Assembly: GCA_028583605.1 (NCBI GenBank)
Contig: CM053325.1
Span: 61,370,322 to 61,434,321 of the forward strand
Origin: Dastarcus helophoroides
Taxonomy: Eukaryota; Arthropoda; Insecta; Coleoptera; Bothrideridae
Direction of reading: 5' to 3'
DNA length: 64,000 nucleotides
The notes under the pieces are model-generated. The model was not told the DNA's origin and ran no database searches. It saw only the letters and a program-made list of their open reading frames with translations. How positions within the stretch are numbered: the stretch's first letter is position 1; every line of letters begins with the position of its first letter. The position numbers and the translations under genes were made by a program. Below, piece by piece: positions 36,001 through 46,551 of this stretch.

Positions 36001-36520
36001 TTTCCAGATTAAAGTTGAAATGTTGGCTTTAATCTCAGATTTCCAGAAAAAGTCGAAATTTTGATAACTAAAAGTAGGAATTACTGAACGCACCCTATTG
36101 CTAACTGTCAATATTGTTGGCAAAGGGGAGTAGTGAGATGCAACTATCATTTGCCTAACTTAAACATATAACCTCAGACTTCGAGAAAAAAGTCAAAATT
36201 TTCGTTTAAAGTCGAAAATCCGAGATTAAAGACGAACTTTCGCGAAAAAGATCGAAATATTCGTATTAGAGTGGAAATTTTGACTTTAAATCTCGAAATT
36301 TCAAGAACAAAGTCGAAAATTCGAGAAAAATAGTCCAAATTTGCAGATTAAAGTTGAAATGTTGGCTTTAATCCCAGATTTCCAGAAAAAGTCGAAATTT
36401 TGATAACTAAAAATAGGAATTACTGAACGCACCCTATTGCTAACTTTCAACATTGTTGGGAAAGGGGAGTGGTGAGATACAACTGTCATCTGTCTAACTT
36501 ACCCATATAATCTCAGATAA
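33005..36520. repeat. Satellite array: eleven ~340-bp monomers, partly dimeric
   Basis: A conserved core ('cctattgctaactgtcaata' ... 'gtgagatgcaact') occurs at about 33040, 33360, 33700, 34040, 34380, 34720, 35060, 35400, 35740, 36080 and 36420. From ~33700 two variants alternate ('gggaagggggag' with 'catctgtctaac', and 'ggcaaaggggag' with 'catttgcctaac'), giving a ~682-bp higher-order repeat. The alternation breaks at 35740/36080, where two monomers of the second type are adjacent. Between cores lies purine-rich filler. Repeated 62-codon - strand ORFs result from the array. Confidence 0.93.
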
Positions 36521-37370
36521 AGTCGAATTTCCGAGAATAAAGTCGAAATTTCGCGAAAAGATCGAAATATTCGGACTAAAGCCGAAATTTCGACTATAAA
36601 TTTCGGAATTTCGAAAAAAAAAGTCGAAATTTTGATAAAAAAAGTCGAAACTTCGATAAAAAAGTCCAAATTTCCAAATTAAAGTTGAAATTTTTACTTT
36701 AACCTCACATTTCGAGAAAAAAGTCGAAATTTCGAGTTTAAAGTCGAAATTTCGAGATTTGAGTCAAAATTTGGAGGATAAAGTCAACATTTCAACTTTA
36801 ATTTCAAGATTTAGAGAAACAAATCGAAATTTCGGGAATAACGTCGACATTAGGACTTTAATCTCAGGATTTAGGGAAAAAACCGAAATTTTGAGAATAA
36901 AGTCGAAAATCCGAGAAAAAACTCGAAATTTCGAATTTAAAGTCGGAATTTCAAGATTATAAAGGCGAAATTTTGAAAAAAAATCGAATTTTGACTTTAA
37001 ACTCGAAACTTCGATATTAAAGTTACGAAATTTCGAGTTTAAAGTCGAAATTCGAAGATTAAAATCGAAGTTTCCAAAAAAAGTCGAATTTTTGAGATTT
37101 AAGTCGAAATTACGAAATCAAAGTCGAAATTTCGAAATTAAAGCCGAAATTTCGCGAAAAAAATCGAAATATTCTTATTAAAGTCAAAATTTCGATTTTA
37201 AATTTCCAAATTTTGAAAAAAAAGCCGAAATGTCGAGGTTAAAGTCAAAATTGGGAGATCAAAGCTGAAATTTTGAGAAAAAAGTCGAAATTTCGAGAAA
37301 AAAGTCGAAATTTCGAGAATAAAGTCGAAATTTCAAGAAAAAAATACTCGAAATATCGAGTTAAAAGTTC
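36521..37370. repeat. Purine-rich ~20-bp repeat with phased A/T tracts
   Basis: The cleanest part (about 37270-37340) reads as a 20-bp unit, 'gtcgaaatttcgagaaaaaa'. In it an AAATTT tract and an A6 tract are centred ~10 bp apart. The surrounding sequence is a degenerate version of the same unit. Confidence 0.8.
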
Positions 37371-37530
37371 TTTTTTTACAGCGGGCCAAGTAGAAGGCTA
37401 AAAATTTTGCGCGGGCCGCATGTAAGAAAAATATGAATGCTGGGGCGCTTGCACCCCCTCGTTCATGGAGCAAACTGAAAATTTGTATGTATTCAATTGG
37501 GGGAGTTTCTAATTCTTCATAATTCATCCT
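37371..37530. other. GC-rich island, possible transposon relic
   Basis: Contains 'gcgggccaagtagaagg', 'gcgcgggccgcatg' and 'ggggcgcttgcaccccc', in contrast to surrounding filler. It vaguely resembles hAT ends rich in GCGGCTCGCGAGCCGC, but no TIR pair was found. Confidence 0.3.
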
Positions 37531-38830
37531 TTCCTTGAAACATTTTTTCGAAATTTCCACCTTTTTCCCAAATTTTGTATATTTTTTTTTACGAAATTTG
37601 ACTTTTTCTTTTAAAATTTTGCATTTATTCATAAAATTTGCCTTTTTTATCAAACGTGACCGTAAAAATTTCGAATTTAAAAGTTCCTCGGTTTTTTCTG
37701 TAATTTCGTCTTTTCTCGAAATTGGACTTTTCCTGAAAATTTCGCCTTTTTTTTGATACTAAAAATTCCAGCTTGTTTATTAAAATTTGTCGTTTTTTCG
37801 AAATCTGGTCGATATTTTAACAAAAAGGTATATTTTTTAAAAATTTAAAATTTATGTGGAAGGACAAAAATTTCTTTGTGAATTTCAACCCTTTTTTAAT
37901 TCAAATTTCTGGTAGTTTCAACTTGTTTGTCAAGATTTCGATGTGTTATCACAATATTTGACATTTTCTGAGCATGTTGAGGCAAGGTAGGGGGCCTGTC
38001 TTTCTCTGACTCGTCCAGAGAATCCAGAGAAAATAAATATTCGATTTTTCTCTTAAAATTTACTCTTTTTCTAAATTTCGAAGTTTCACTAAGATTAAAT
38101 GCTTTTTCTCAAAATTTAGATCTCTTTTGCAAAATTTCTCTTACAACATCGTCGTTTTCTCGGGGTCTTGACTGTTTTTTTGATTTTTTTTTTAATTTGA
38201 CTTTCTTTGGACAATTTTTTGTCCATTTCAAAGTTTTCTTGAGTTTTTGTTTTAAATTCCAATATTTTTCTAAACATTTACTAAAAATTTCGATCTTTTA
38301 GATTCTAATTATTTTTAGAAATTCCGACTGGTTTCCTAAAATTTGCCTTTTTCAGGAAATTTTGATTTTTGTCTCAATATCCCATATTTAATATTTTAAT
38401 AATTTTTTTCTTTTTTTTTGGTAAATTCGTTTTTTTTTTCAAAATTTCGATTTTTTCTAAAATAGTCTTTTACCCAAAATTCGCCTGTTCCTCAAAATTT
38501 GTCTTTTTCGAGGTTTCGATTTGGTTTTCGAAATTCTACTTTTTGGACTTTTTTAAAAATGGTTTATTTATTTCAAAATTTTGTTATTTTCTTGAATATT
38601 TGTCTTTTTCAATAAACTACTACTTATAGATCAAATGGTTTTATGGTTCCGAAAATGTTCACTTTTCTGTTTTTGCGAACAATATTTTTAGGAATTTCGA
38701 GAAAAAAATTTCTTGTAAATTCAACATCTTTACTGAATTTTAAATTTTGGAAACAATGTTTTTGAATCTTGCGATTTTTCTTTCTCAGAGTTGAACTTTT
38801 TTTTTGAAAATTCTTTTCACAAAATTACAC
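37531..38830. repeat. AT-rich filler, pyrimidine-rich on + strand
   Basis: Polarity switches again at about 37530. Degenerate 'aaaatttgccttttt' and 'tttcgactttttc' units; ORFs such as 38369-38629 are Phe-rich repeat readings. Confidence 0.65.
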
Positions 38831-38839
38831 TTTTGAAAG

Positions 38840-39600
38840 CTGTGACGCAAGTGGTACGATAAAAAATGAATGAGCGATAAGATAATTTCAGATAAAATAT
38901 TTTTTTGTTGATTTCATTTTGTCCTCGAATAATGCTTGAATGTCATAATAATATACTTTGACATCATTTACCAGAGTTCGCACGAGATCTCTAAATTAAA
39001 TGTAATAGTTGCCCTTAAACCAACTTATTTTCATATGAAACTCAATCAAATTAAAAAACTTATCAAATTAAAAACTAGTCAGTCAAGCAGTTATTCCGGG
39101 GAATCCATTAGTAAATTAACTCGAATTTCATTAATATCCTTATCAGCTGATAATCCTATCTTGCATTAAGTGCGCTAACAATGGAACAAAATCGATAGAT
39201 ATGTGTAAAGGTATCTCATGTTGGACTTTTCAGATCGTCGAAAAAAGTATGACTTGTGGTTTAGTGGCACCGTGAATTTCCCAATCGCTGGATACGCGCT
39301 CGAGATTCAAACTGAAATATCGACGTTAAGTGGTGGCGCTGGCGTTTTTCAGGCACCTGAAAACTCAACTTCAGTAATAGCGGTAACCTCATTCCGTCAA
39401 AAACCAACGTCCCGACGTTCAAGTTCAACTTTGTTATTGATTTACTCCAGATGTTTAGTTTGTAGGTAGGTCAATTAGTTTATATTGTTGTTTTGTTGTT
39501 TATTAAACATTTTTATAACCATTTAACAATTTTTATAATCATATAATTGTTATGCTGAATATGTTAGAGCTTAGTAATGAAAATCATAATTTTATAATTA
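38840..39600. other. Unassigned segment with one higher-GC ORF
   Basis: The + ORF at 39218-39469 (83 codons) has a less biased composition (a segment LWFSGTVNFPIAGYALEIQ). It is flanked by a possible acceptor (CTTTTCAG) and donor (TAG|GTAGGT). It could be an orphan exon or part of an old mobile element; I do not recognise a family. A 77-codon ORF at 38936-39169 has nothing to support it. Confidence 0.2.
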
Positions 39601-39602
39601 TA

Positions 39603-39783
39603 CTTGAAATACAAATTTTGTCCCCTGAATCCAAGACAGATTAAAAAAGACAGCAGATGATAGATTGGCTGTCGAAACGCGTTAGCCAGCAACCTTTGTT
39701 GTGTTTTTTAATCTTTCTTCAGAGGACAAGATTTGTATTTCAATTTTCGAAAATAACCAAGGACCAGTCCGTTCCACCAAAAT
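39603..39783. mobile_element. Palindromic MITE, left-truncated copy
   Basis: Contains 'ttgtcccctgaatccaag', the central 'gcgttagccagcaacc' and the right terminus 'ggaccagtccgttccacc'. The outer part of the left arm is missing. Confidence 0.85.
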
Positions 39784-40197
39784 CAGTCACTCTTATTCCC
39801 AACAGCAAAAAAGCTCTCAAGCATTTTTAGAGCTTTGGCTTTTTATTTTTAACATTTCGACTCTTTTTCAAAAACCTATGCTATTGATTCAAAATCTTGA
39901 CTATAAATGCAAGATTTTAATTTTTGTTAACGATTTTTCTTTGTTGCAAAAGTTTTTGTTTTGCGAAACGACTTTGAAGACGAAAGAATTTGTCTTCGAA
40001 ATGGTTTCAAAGTTTCTAGGACATTTTTAGTTGTTTGAAAGCGTGAAATATTTTCTTAAAATTCGTATTTTTCATTCTTTCTTTTTTCCGAAATTGTGAA
40101 CGTCAGAATTTTGAGGTTATTTGGCAATTTTTTTTTTTTTGACCCTCGACGATCGATTCGTGGACGAGGTTTACAGTTAAATCCTACAGAATTGTAA

Positions 40198-40291
40198 TTT
40201 TGGTGAAACGAACTGGTCCTTGGTTATCTTCAAAAATTGAAATACAAATCTTGTCCCCTGACACCAAGAAAGATTAAAAAACACAACAGAG
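40198..40291. mobile_element. Palindromic MITE half-copy, broken by a later insertion
   Basis: Starts 'ttttggtgaaacgaactgg' and stops after 'aaaaacacaacagag', adjacent to the target duplication of the 40300 element. The other arm does not resume at 44320, so it was lost or was never present. Confidence 0.8.
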
Positions 40292-40299
40292 GTTTACAT

Positions 40300-43200
40300 T
40301 AGTGTTGGAATAATCGAACGATTTTCAGAATCGAATACTTTTGAGAATCGAATAAGTATTCGAATACAAAGAATCGAATTATGGGATAATAAAATACCTA
40401 CTAGAAAAATTGTCTCGGCGGCCTATTCGAGGTATGTGGTGGCGAGATATGACTTTCGATTTCACTACTTCCGTACCTATGCCCATAATTGGTAATTTCC
40501 TAATTGAATGTATATAAATTTCTTAATATAAATAAATCTTGAAGCTTTGGAATTCACATACGTATCTTTAACTTTGATTGGATTCGCATATTGGCACTGT
40601 ATTTCCAGATATTGCTAAATTTCATTATTAAAATTGAGAGCCAAATTTTAAAAAGTACTTAAGCATTTCGTTATTTAATAATTTTATGAGAAGGATGAAG
40701 CAATAAATTAAAAATTAGATACATATTCGAATGCAGGAGTGTGCGAGCATAATGCGTAACCAACCATCCCGAATAAAAATGATCTCGAATCAGTGGCGGC
40801 TAGTAGCTAAAACTGGAGGGGTTGCTGCGACGGCGTTTGTGTGTTAAAATTGTGTAAAAGCAAATGAGTTCAGAAAATTAATAACAAATCAGCTCTGTTG
40901 CTTCTCAATGAACCTCCAATAGAAACCTCAACTTTAGGAAAGAAGGCAAAATTCAGGGAAAAATTGGAATTTTGTGATTAAATAATAAATTTTATTTGTT
41001 TTTTAGAAACTTTCCTGAGCTTGAAATATATTTTTTTTAAAATGGATATTTTTTTTTCTTTTTAAACATAAACTTTATAAAAAAAATGTCGAATTAAAAC
41101 TCAACATTAAGAAATAGTATCTATTTTTAAAATTGTTGGAAGTTTTGAGACAAATTTCGAATAATCATTTGGAGTTCAATTACAAATACATTCCCAAAAT
41201 GTGAATTTTAATCACAATCGACTTCACGCTGAAATATTTGATCTTTGAAGTTTCTCTGGGAACTTTAAAATTACTAGAAAAAATTTAAATTAGAACATTA
41301 AATTGTCAATTAATTTAATATTTTGACTATTTTTAATTTCGAAATTTCGACTTTTCTAGAAATGTTGACTCATTTCTGAAAATTTCAAGAAGTCCTAGTT
41401 GAAATTGAAAAGTCGAAATTTTGAGAATATTTTTGACAATTAATTTATTCCTTATTATTTATTATTTTTTTCAAAAATTTTATAAACCAATAAAAAATTT
41501 CTAGAAATGTTGTCTGCTTTTTCTCCAAATTTTGAGCCTAATCTTTAAATTTCAATATATTTTTTATCGAAATTTGAAGGACTTGACAATTTCAAGAATA
41601 AATTTAACAAATAAAAATAACAGTTCTAGAAAAATTGGAAATTTCGATTAAGAATTTTCTTTGGTTCTATAATAGTGGTAAGTTTTTTTTTAGTGAAATA
41701 TCAAATCGCAAAAAAGTTGAAATTTAGAAGGTTCATTATTTGTTGAAATTCAATATTTATGTCAAAATTGAACTTTTTTTTAAATCTCTTCGTTTTTTTC
41801 CCAAAATGTTGACATTCTTAGAGAAATTTCAGGGTTTTTTTTAAACATTTTTTATCAAAATTTGTATATAAAGAATAGATAAAAGCAATCACTAAACACG
41901 TACTTAATCGATTTTAAAAATGTGAACCCCAAGCGGGGTAAAAAACGATATTTAACTGAACATTCAAATTTAAAATTTTCTTTTACAAGCCAAAAATTGG
42001 GTTTTGGAAAACAATTTTGCTCGAACAAGGCAACTTTGAAAAGGTCGAAATTGTCGAAAAACTTTTAAAAACAGAATTTTCAAAACAAGACGCAAGGGGC
42101 AATTGCAAAATATCATCACTTTCTTTTATAAGATTAAAATTAGGTTTGCAATTTTGGCTCAACAAGACAAAATTTTGAAATGTTGAAAGTTTCGACAAAA
42201 ATTGAAAATTTCGTTAATTAACATTTTGAAAAACTGTTTTAAAAAAGTCGAAATTTTTAAAAAGGGTCGAATGAAATCAAGACAAAATATTAAAAAAGGT
42301 CCGGATTTTCAAAAAAATCGAAATTTTCAAAAAATATTTCCAAGTAGAAGTCGAAATTCAAAAGAAAAGCCGAAATTTCGAAAATAATTCGTAACTTTCA
42401 AAGGAAAAGTCAAAACTTCGAGAAAAGATCGAAAATTTAAAAAATAATTGAAATTTTAAATAAAAATAAAAATCATCGAAAATCAAAATATTTCTAATTT
42501 TGAAAAATCAAAATTTTTTAAATTTTGGAAAATAACACCACATCAGAATAGTCGATATTAACAAGAAAAAAATATTAAAATTCGTGAACAAATTTGAAAT
42601 AAAAATCGAATTTTCAAGAAGGGTAGAATTTTGAAAGATTCAACGTTTAAAAAAATGTTAAATTTCCACAAAAGTAAATATTTTCCTAAAACCTTAAGTT
42701 TTTAAAACAGTACGATTTTTTAAAAATTTCAAACTTTTCAAAAAAAGTTAAAATTGAGAGAACGATCAAATTTTTGAAAACCGGTCAAATTTTAAAAAAT
42801 AGATTGTAAAATGTGGACATTTTTGAGGTTGAGATTTTGCAATTAAATCAAAAATGTCAGAAGAAGCGAAATTCTCACAAAAAGTCAAAATTTCTAGGAA
42901 CATACGAACAAAATTCTTAACAAAAGTGGAAATTTTCAAATGAAGTCAAAATCTTGGAAAAGGTCAAAATTTTAAAAGATTCTAATTTTCGTTGAAAGAA
43001 AATCGAAATCTCGAGAAAAAATTTGAAATATCTGTACAAAAAAAACGAAATTTTAGGAAAATAATCCATCGGCTATTATTTTCATTTAAAAAAAAGCAAA
43101 ATGCGGAAGCAATGGAAAATTTTCCTAACACTTTTTCGTTTCTTTCCAAAATCTTGACATTTTTATAGAAATGTGAGGATTATTTTCTAAAAGTTGTTAG

Positions 43201-44311
43201 TCAAAATTATAAAATAAACTTTAAAATGTCAAAATCCCGTGAAAAAACTTATCATTTTTAAATCAAATTAAAGGAATTAAAAAAATCAGAAGTTGAAATT
43301 TCCAGGAAAAAGTTTAAGAACAAAATTTGCTGGAAAAGTAGAAATTTCGAGAAAATTTGTTTATATAATATATTTAGAAAAATGTAAATTTTTTCAACAA
43401 AAAAAAGTAAAAATATTAGAAAAATCTAAAAATTTTTCCACAATACAGTAGAAATTGCGAAATCAGGTAAAAACTCGAAGATTTGGTATTATTTTTTTTT
43501 TTCAGGGAAATCAAAATGCGAAAAGAGTTGGATACAAATTGTTTCTTGAAATTTTCATTATCTTCTCAAAATTTTGACCCTTTTAGAAAAATTTAACCTT
43601 TTTTTTCAAAATTCAATTCTTTCTCGAAATACTGATTTCTTTTTCAAAAGTTTTACAAAAGTTAGTTTTTAAAAATGCGTTTTTTCATGAAAATTAAAAA
43701 TACAAATAGATTTTAGCAGATCATAACATGAAAGGAAGGTGAAGTTTCTATAAAAGAAATTAGAGAAAATTTAAAATTTCTATAAAAAAGTTTTCAAGGA
43801 AAAGTCTTCAAAAAAGACCAAACTTTTTAAGAAAAAACTCGAAAGCGGAACTGGGGGTGCTGCAGTTCCTCAGTGCATATACGCGAGCCGCCACTGTCTC
43901 GAATGAAATACGCATACAAAATGTATGTCTAAGATCTCGAATACAAGAATCGGGTACAGTATTCAACATCGGAGAAGTTAAGAATCGGATATGTAGCGTA
44001 GTTAGGAGATCGACTCTATTCACTACTCAGCATTCCAATATTTTGTTGTATCAGACTACCACAATCTCGAATACATATATTGTATTCGAATACATATTTT
44101 GTATTCGAATGCAAGCAAGTACCCGAAAACTTATGAATCATGCGATGATGAGATGTTGTTTGCGCGAGGCGAGAACCGATTCTATTCATATTCTCACTTC
44201 AACTCACGGAGTCTGGAAGTATTCGAATACTTCAGTTGAGAATCGGATGTATTCAAGATCTTGGCAGAATCGAATACATCTCACAACTTGTATTCGAATA
44301 GCCCAACACTA
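40300..44311. mobile_element. hAT-type element with TAGTGTTGG ends (outer, interrupted)
   Basis: Left end TAGTGTTGGAATAATCGAA, right end the inverse of TAGTGTTGGGCTATTCGAA. The 8-bp direct repeat GTTTACAT flanks it exactly (40292-40299 and 44312-44319). The outer sequence is rich in TATTCGAATAC-type palindromes. After removing the nested element at 40791-43896, about 0.9 kb remains and no transposase is seen, so it is a non-autonomous hAT-like element. The 151-codon ORF at 43857-44312 crosses two element borders and is rejected as a gene. Confidence 0.9.
40791..43896. mobile_element. hAT-type element with CAGTGGCGGCT ends (nested, 3.1 kb)
   Basis: Both ends read CAGTGGCGGCT inward (11 bp). 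The 8-bp repeat TCTCGAAT lies exactly outside (40783-40790 and 43897-43904), the expected hAT duplication. The interior is almost entirely AT-rich filler, mainly purine-rich on the + strand from ~41900 to 43800, with no transposase. Its right end, with several hundred bases of adjoining filler, recurs inverted from 63597 onwards. Confidence 0.9.
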
Positions 44312-46042
44312 GTTTACATTATAATGGAATAACAACTCCCGAGTAAAAAGCCTCTGATTTAAGCAGCCCGCCGTAAAATTTCAAGCTAGTCCGTCCCTGA
44401 CATTTACCATTTTTTTTTGCTATTTTGTTACTCTATTGTTTTTTTTTTTTGATTTTCCACTTACTAAAGATTCTTAAGGTATACAATACTGTGGAAGACA
44501 GCAAGTTCTTGTGCCATCTATCTTTGAATGGGAACTTCCATTTGTTGCCAAATTGAGCAATTTTTGAGCCTTTACTCGATGAAAATAGCAATATTGCTAC
44601 TACCTCTAAGGAAAAGGCTGACATGTTAGCCTTAATGTTTGCTGAAAATTCCAATCTTGATTCTCGAAACGTAGAACCTCCTATTCTTCCTAAGGTTGGC
44701 ACATTGATGCGGCTGAAGTTGTTTTCAGACAACGCACAATCAGGAAGATTCTCCTCGAGCTGGCGACACATCGAAAGCTTCTGGCACCTTGATGGTATCC
44801 TCGCTATTGTTTTTAAGAAGTGCGCCCCAGAATTGACTCCTGTCCTAAGCAAATTGTTCACACTCTCTTACAACAAAGGTGTATTCCCTAACATCTGGAA
44901 ATCTGCTAGAGTGCAGCCTGTCCCTAAAAGGGAAAAAGGAATCTGGCTAACAACTATCGCTCTATATCTTTGTTACCCGTTATATCTAAAGTGATGGAAA
45001 AAGTTATCAACATTGAGATTTTCAAATATCTAGAGGAAAATAGAATCATCTCCGACAGGCAATACGGTTTTAGACAACAACGTTCCACTGGCGATCTACT
45101 GGCATATGTTACTCATATCTGTAACTCAGCTGTGGAAAAACATGGTGAGGCTAGGATTGTGGCATTGGATATCTCAAAGGCTTTCGACAAAGTCTGGCAC
45201 CGAACTCTTCTCGCCAAATTAACATCTTATGGTCTTTCTCCTGAACTCTGCCATTTGATATCCAATTTTCTCGCTGATAGATCTCTTCAGGTCGTCGTCG
45301 ATGGCATCTCATCCGAGACATTTGCGATTAACGCAGGGGTGCCTCAGGGGTCTGTTCTGTCTCCTACTTTATTTCTGTTATACATAAACGATCTCTTAGC
45401 TTCAACTTCCAATCCTATAGATAGCTACGCAGATGATAGTAACCTTGTATCATCTTTTTTCTCCGACAAACCATTATCTATCGTTGCTTCAGATCGACTA
45501 AGGGAACAACAGATACAGACGATTAATCGGGATCTCGAGATTATTCTGGAATGGGGTAAGAACAATTTGGTCGACTTCAACGCTTCAAAAACTCAGGCCG
45601 CGGTTTTCTCTAAGAAAACATCAAAGGATAATGCAACAAACATACTAATGGACGGTAAAATCCTTCCGATGGGATCTAATCTATCTATCCTAGGAGTGAA
45701 TGCGAGCACTAACTTCTCTTGGGACGATCATGTGCGCGCCATTGCCAAATCCGCCTCTCAGAAGCTAGGTTTTCTTTTTAGAGCTAAAAACTACTTCGCA
45801 TCTCATCAGCTGCTAACACAATACAAAGCTCAAGTTAGGCCAACACTAGCCAATACTGTTGTCATATCTGGAGTCAGCCCAAAAGCACACTTTAGCTCTT
45901 TTGGATTCAATTCAAAGAAGAGCGATTCGCCTAACTGATGATGAGAGTCTGACCGATTCTCTCCAAACACTAGAGCACAGGCGCATGGTTGGTGACTTGT
46001 CTCTTTTCTACAAGTACCATCATGGAAGATGCTCGCAGGAAC

Positions 46043-46301
46043 TCGCTAGCGCACCTAACAACACGAGCGCGGTCGACGGCACGCGCTAAAGAAGGTGGAC
46101 CGAGTAGCCTTCTTTAGAGTGACTGCTGTCGATCACGGACGCCTGCCATCGGAGGTGAATTGAGTAGCTTTCGATCGGCGGTCTCCGCAGCTCACAAAAT
46201 TATCAACACAGTAATGTTCACTAAAAGACGGCGGTCAAAGGAACGAAAGTTTCGGAACCGCGTTAAACTACCAAAGAACCATGATGATGCTTGCAGGAAC
46301 T
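46043..46301. mobile_element. ~259-bp insertion inside the RT pseudogene
   Basis: The RT frame jumps from the GRCSQEL context at ~46040 to CLQELIGF at ~46290. The segment between is flanked by similar ~24-bp direct copies ('gatgctcgcaggaact' at 46027-46042 and 'gatgcttgcaggaact' at 46286-46301). It could be a retroposed fragment with a target-site duplication, or an internal duplication. Confidence 0.6.
46086..46117 (+). other. Perfect 10-bp stem, 12-nt loop hairpin
   Basis: CTAAAGAAGG (46086-46095) pairs with CCTTCTTTAG (46108-46117). It lies within the insertion in the RT pseudogene. It could be a relic of a retroelement 3'-end structure. Confidence 0.6.
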
Positions 46302-46551
46302 AATAGGATTCATCCCCCCAAGGGCAAGATTCTTGAGGCGTACTAGACAGTCGGAGACAGCAAATTCCTGTGCGGTCCTGCTTGACACAGTGAGGACTTC
46401 TGTCTACGGAGACTCTTTTCTTTATAGAACTTCCAAGTTATGAAACTCGTTACCGAAAGGAATTTTCCCCAAAAATTACAACCTATCCTTGTTTAAAAAG
46501 CGGTTCATCGCCTCATCGTCATCTATCCTTGTTTCCGCATCTTACTCGTAG

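Larger units (their letters stand above)
44455..46551 (+). pseudogene. Decayed non-LTR retrotransposon ORF2 (reverse transcriptase)
   Basis: Reverse transcriptase of a Jockey/CR1-type element, normally responsible for target-primed copying. The longest open piece is 44970-45938 (322 codons). It contains ALDISKAFDKVWH, GVPQGSVLSPTLFLLYINDL and the catalytic YADD box at 45426-45437. An N-terminal linker piece is at 44623-44994 (AEKADMLA-like context, VLSKLFTLS). A post-RT piece is at 45859-46089 (LLDSIQRRAIRLTDD, FYKYHHGRC). The C-terminal end reaches a stop at 46549-46551 after FKKRFIASSSS. Frameshifts near 44945 and 45860-45900, an internal stop replacing a tryptophan near 46441, and a ~259-bp insertion break the frame. 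No endonuclease domain is seen upstream, so the copy is 5'-truncated. Clade assignment is from motif style only. Confidence 0.9.

Noticed and set aside
33917..36489. Five near-identical 62-codon - strand ORFs that look like a conserved small protein family
   Set aside because: They recur only because they lie in the 340/682-bp satellite. No independent evidence of coding such as ribosomal context or codon-biased divergence was seen.
33005..36520. CRISPR-like regular spacing
   Set aside because: The unit is a 340-bp eukaryotic satellite; spacers are filler rather than unique, and no cas genes exist.
43857..44312. 151-codon + strand ORF
   Set aside because: It runs across the right ends of two nested transposable elements and ends at the outer target duplication.
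44455..46551. Functional retrotransposon
   Set aside because: Frameshifts, an internal stop, an insertion and a missing endonuclease region show it is a dead copy.
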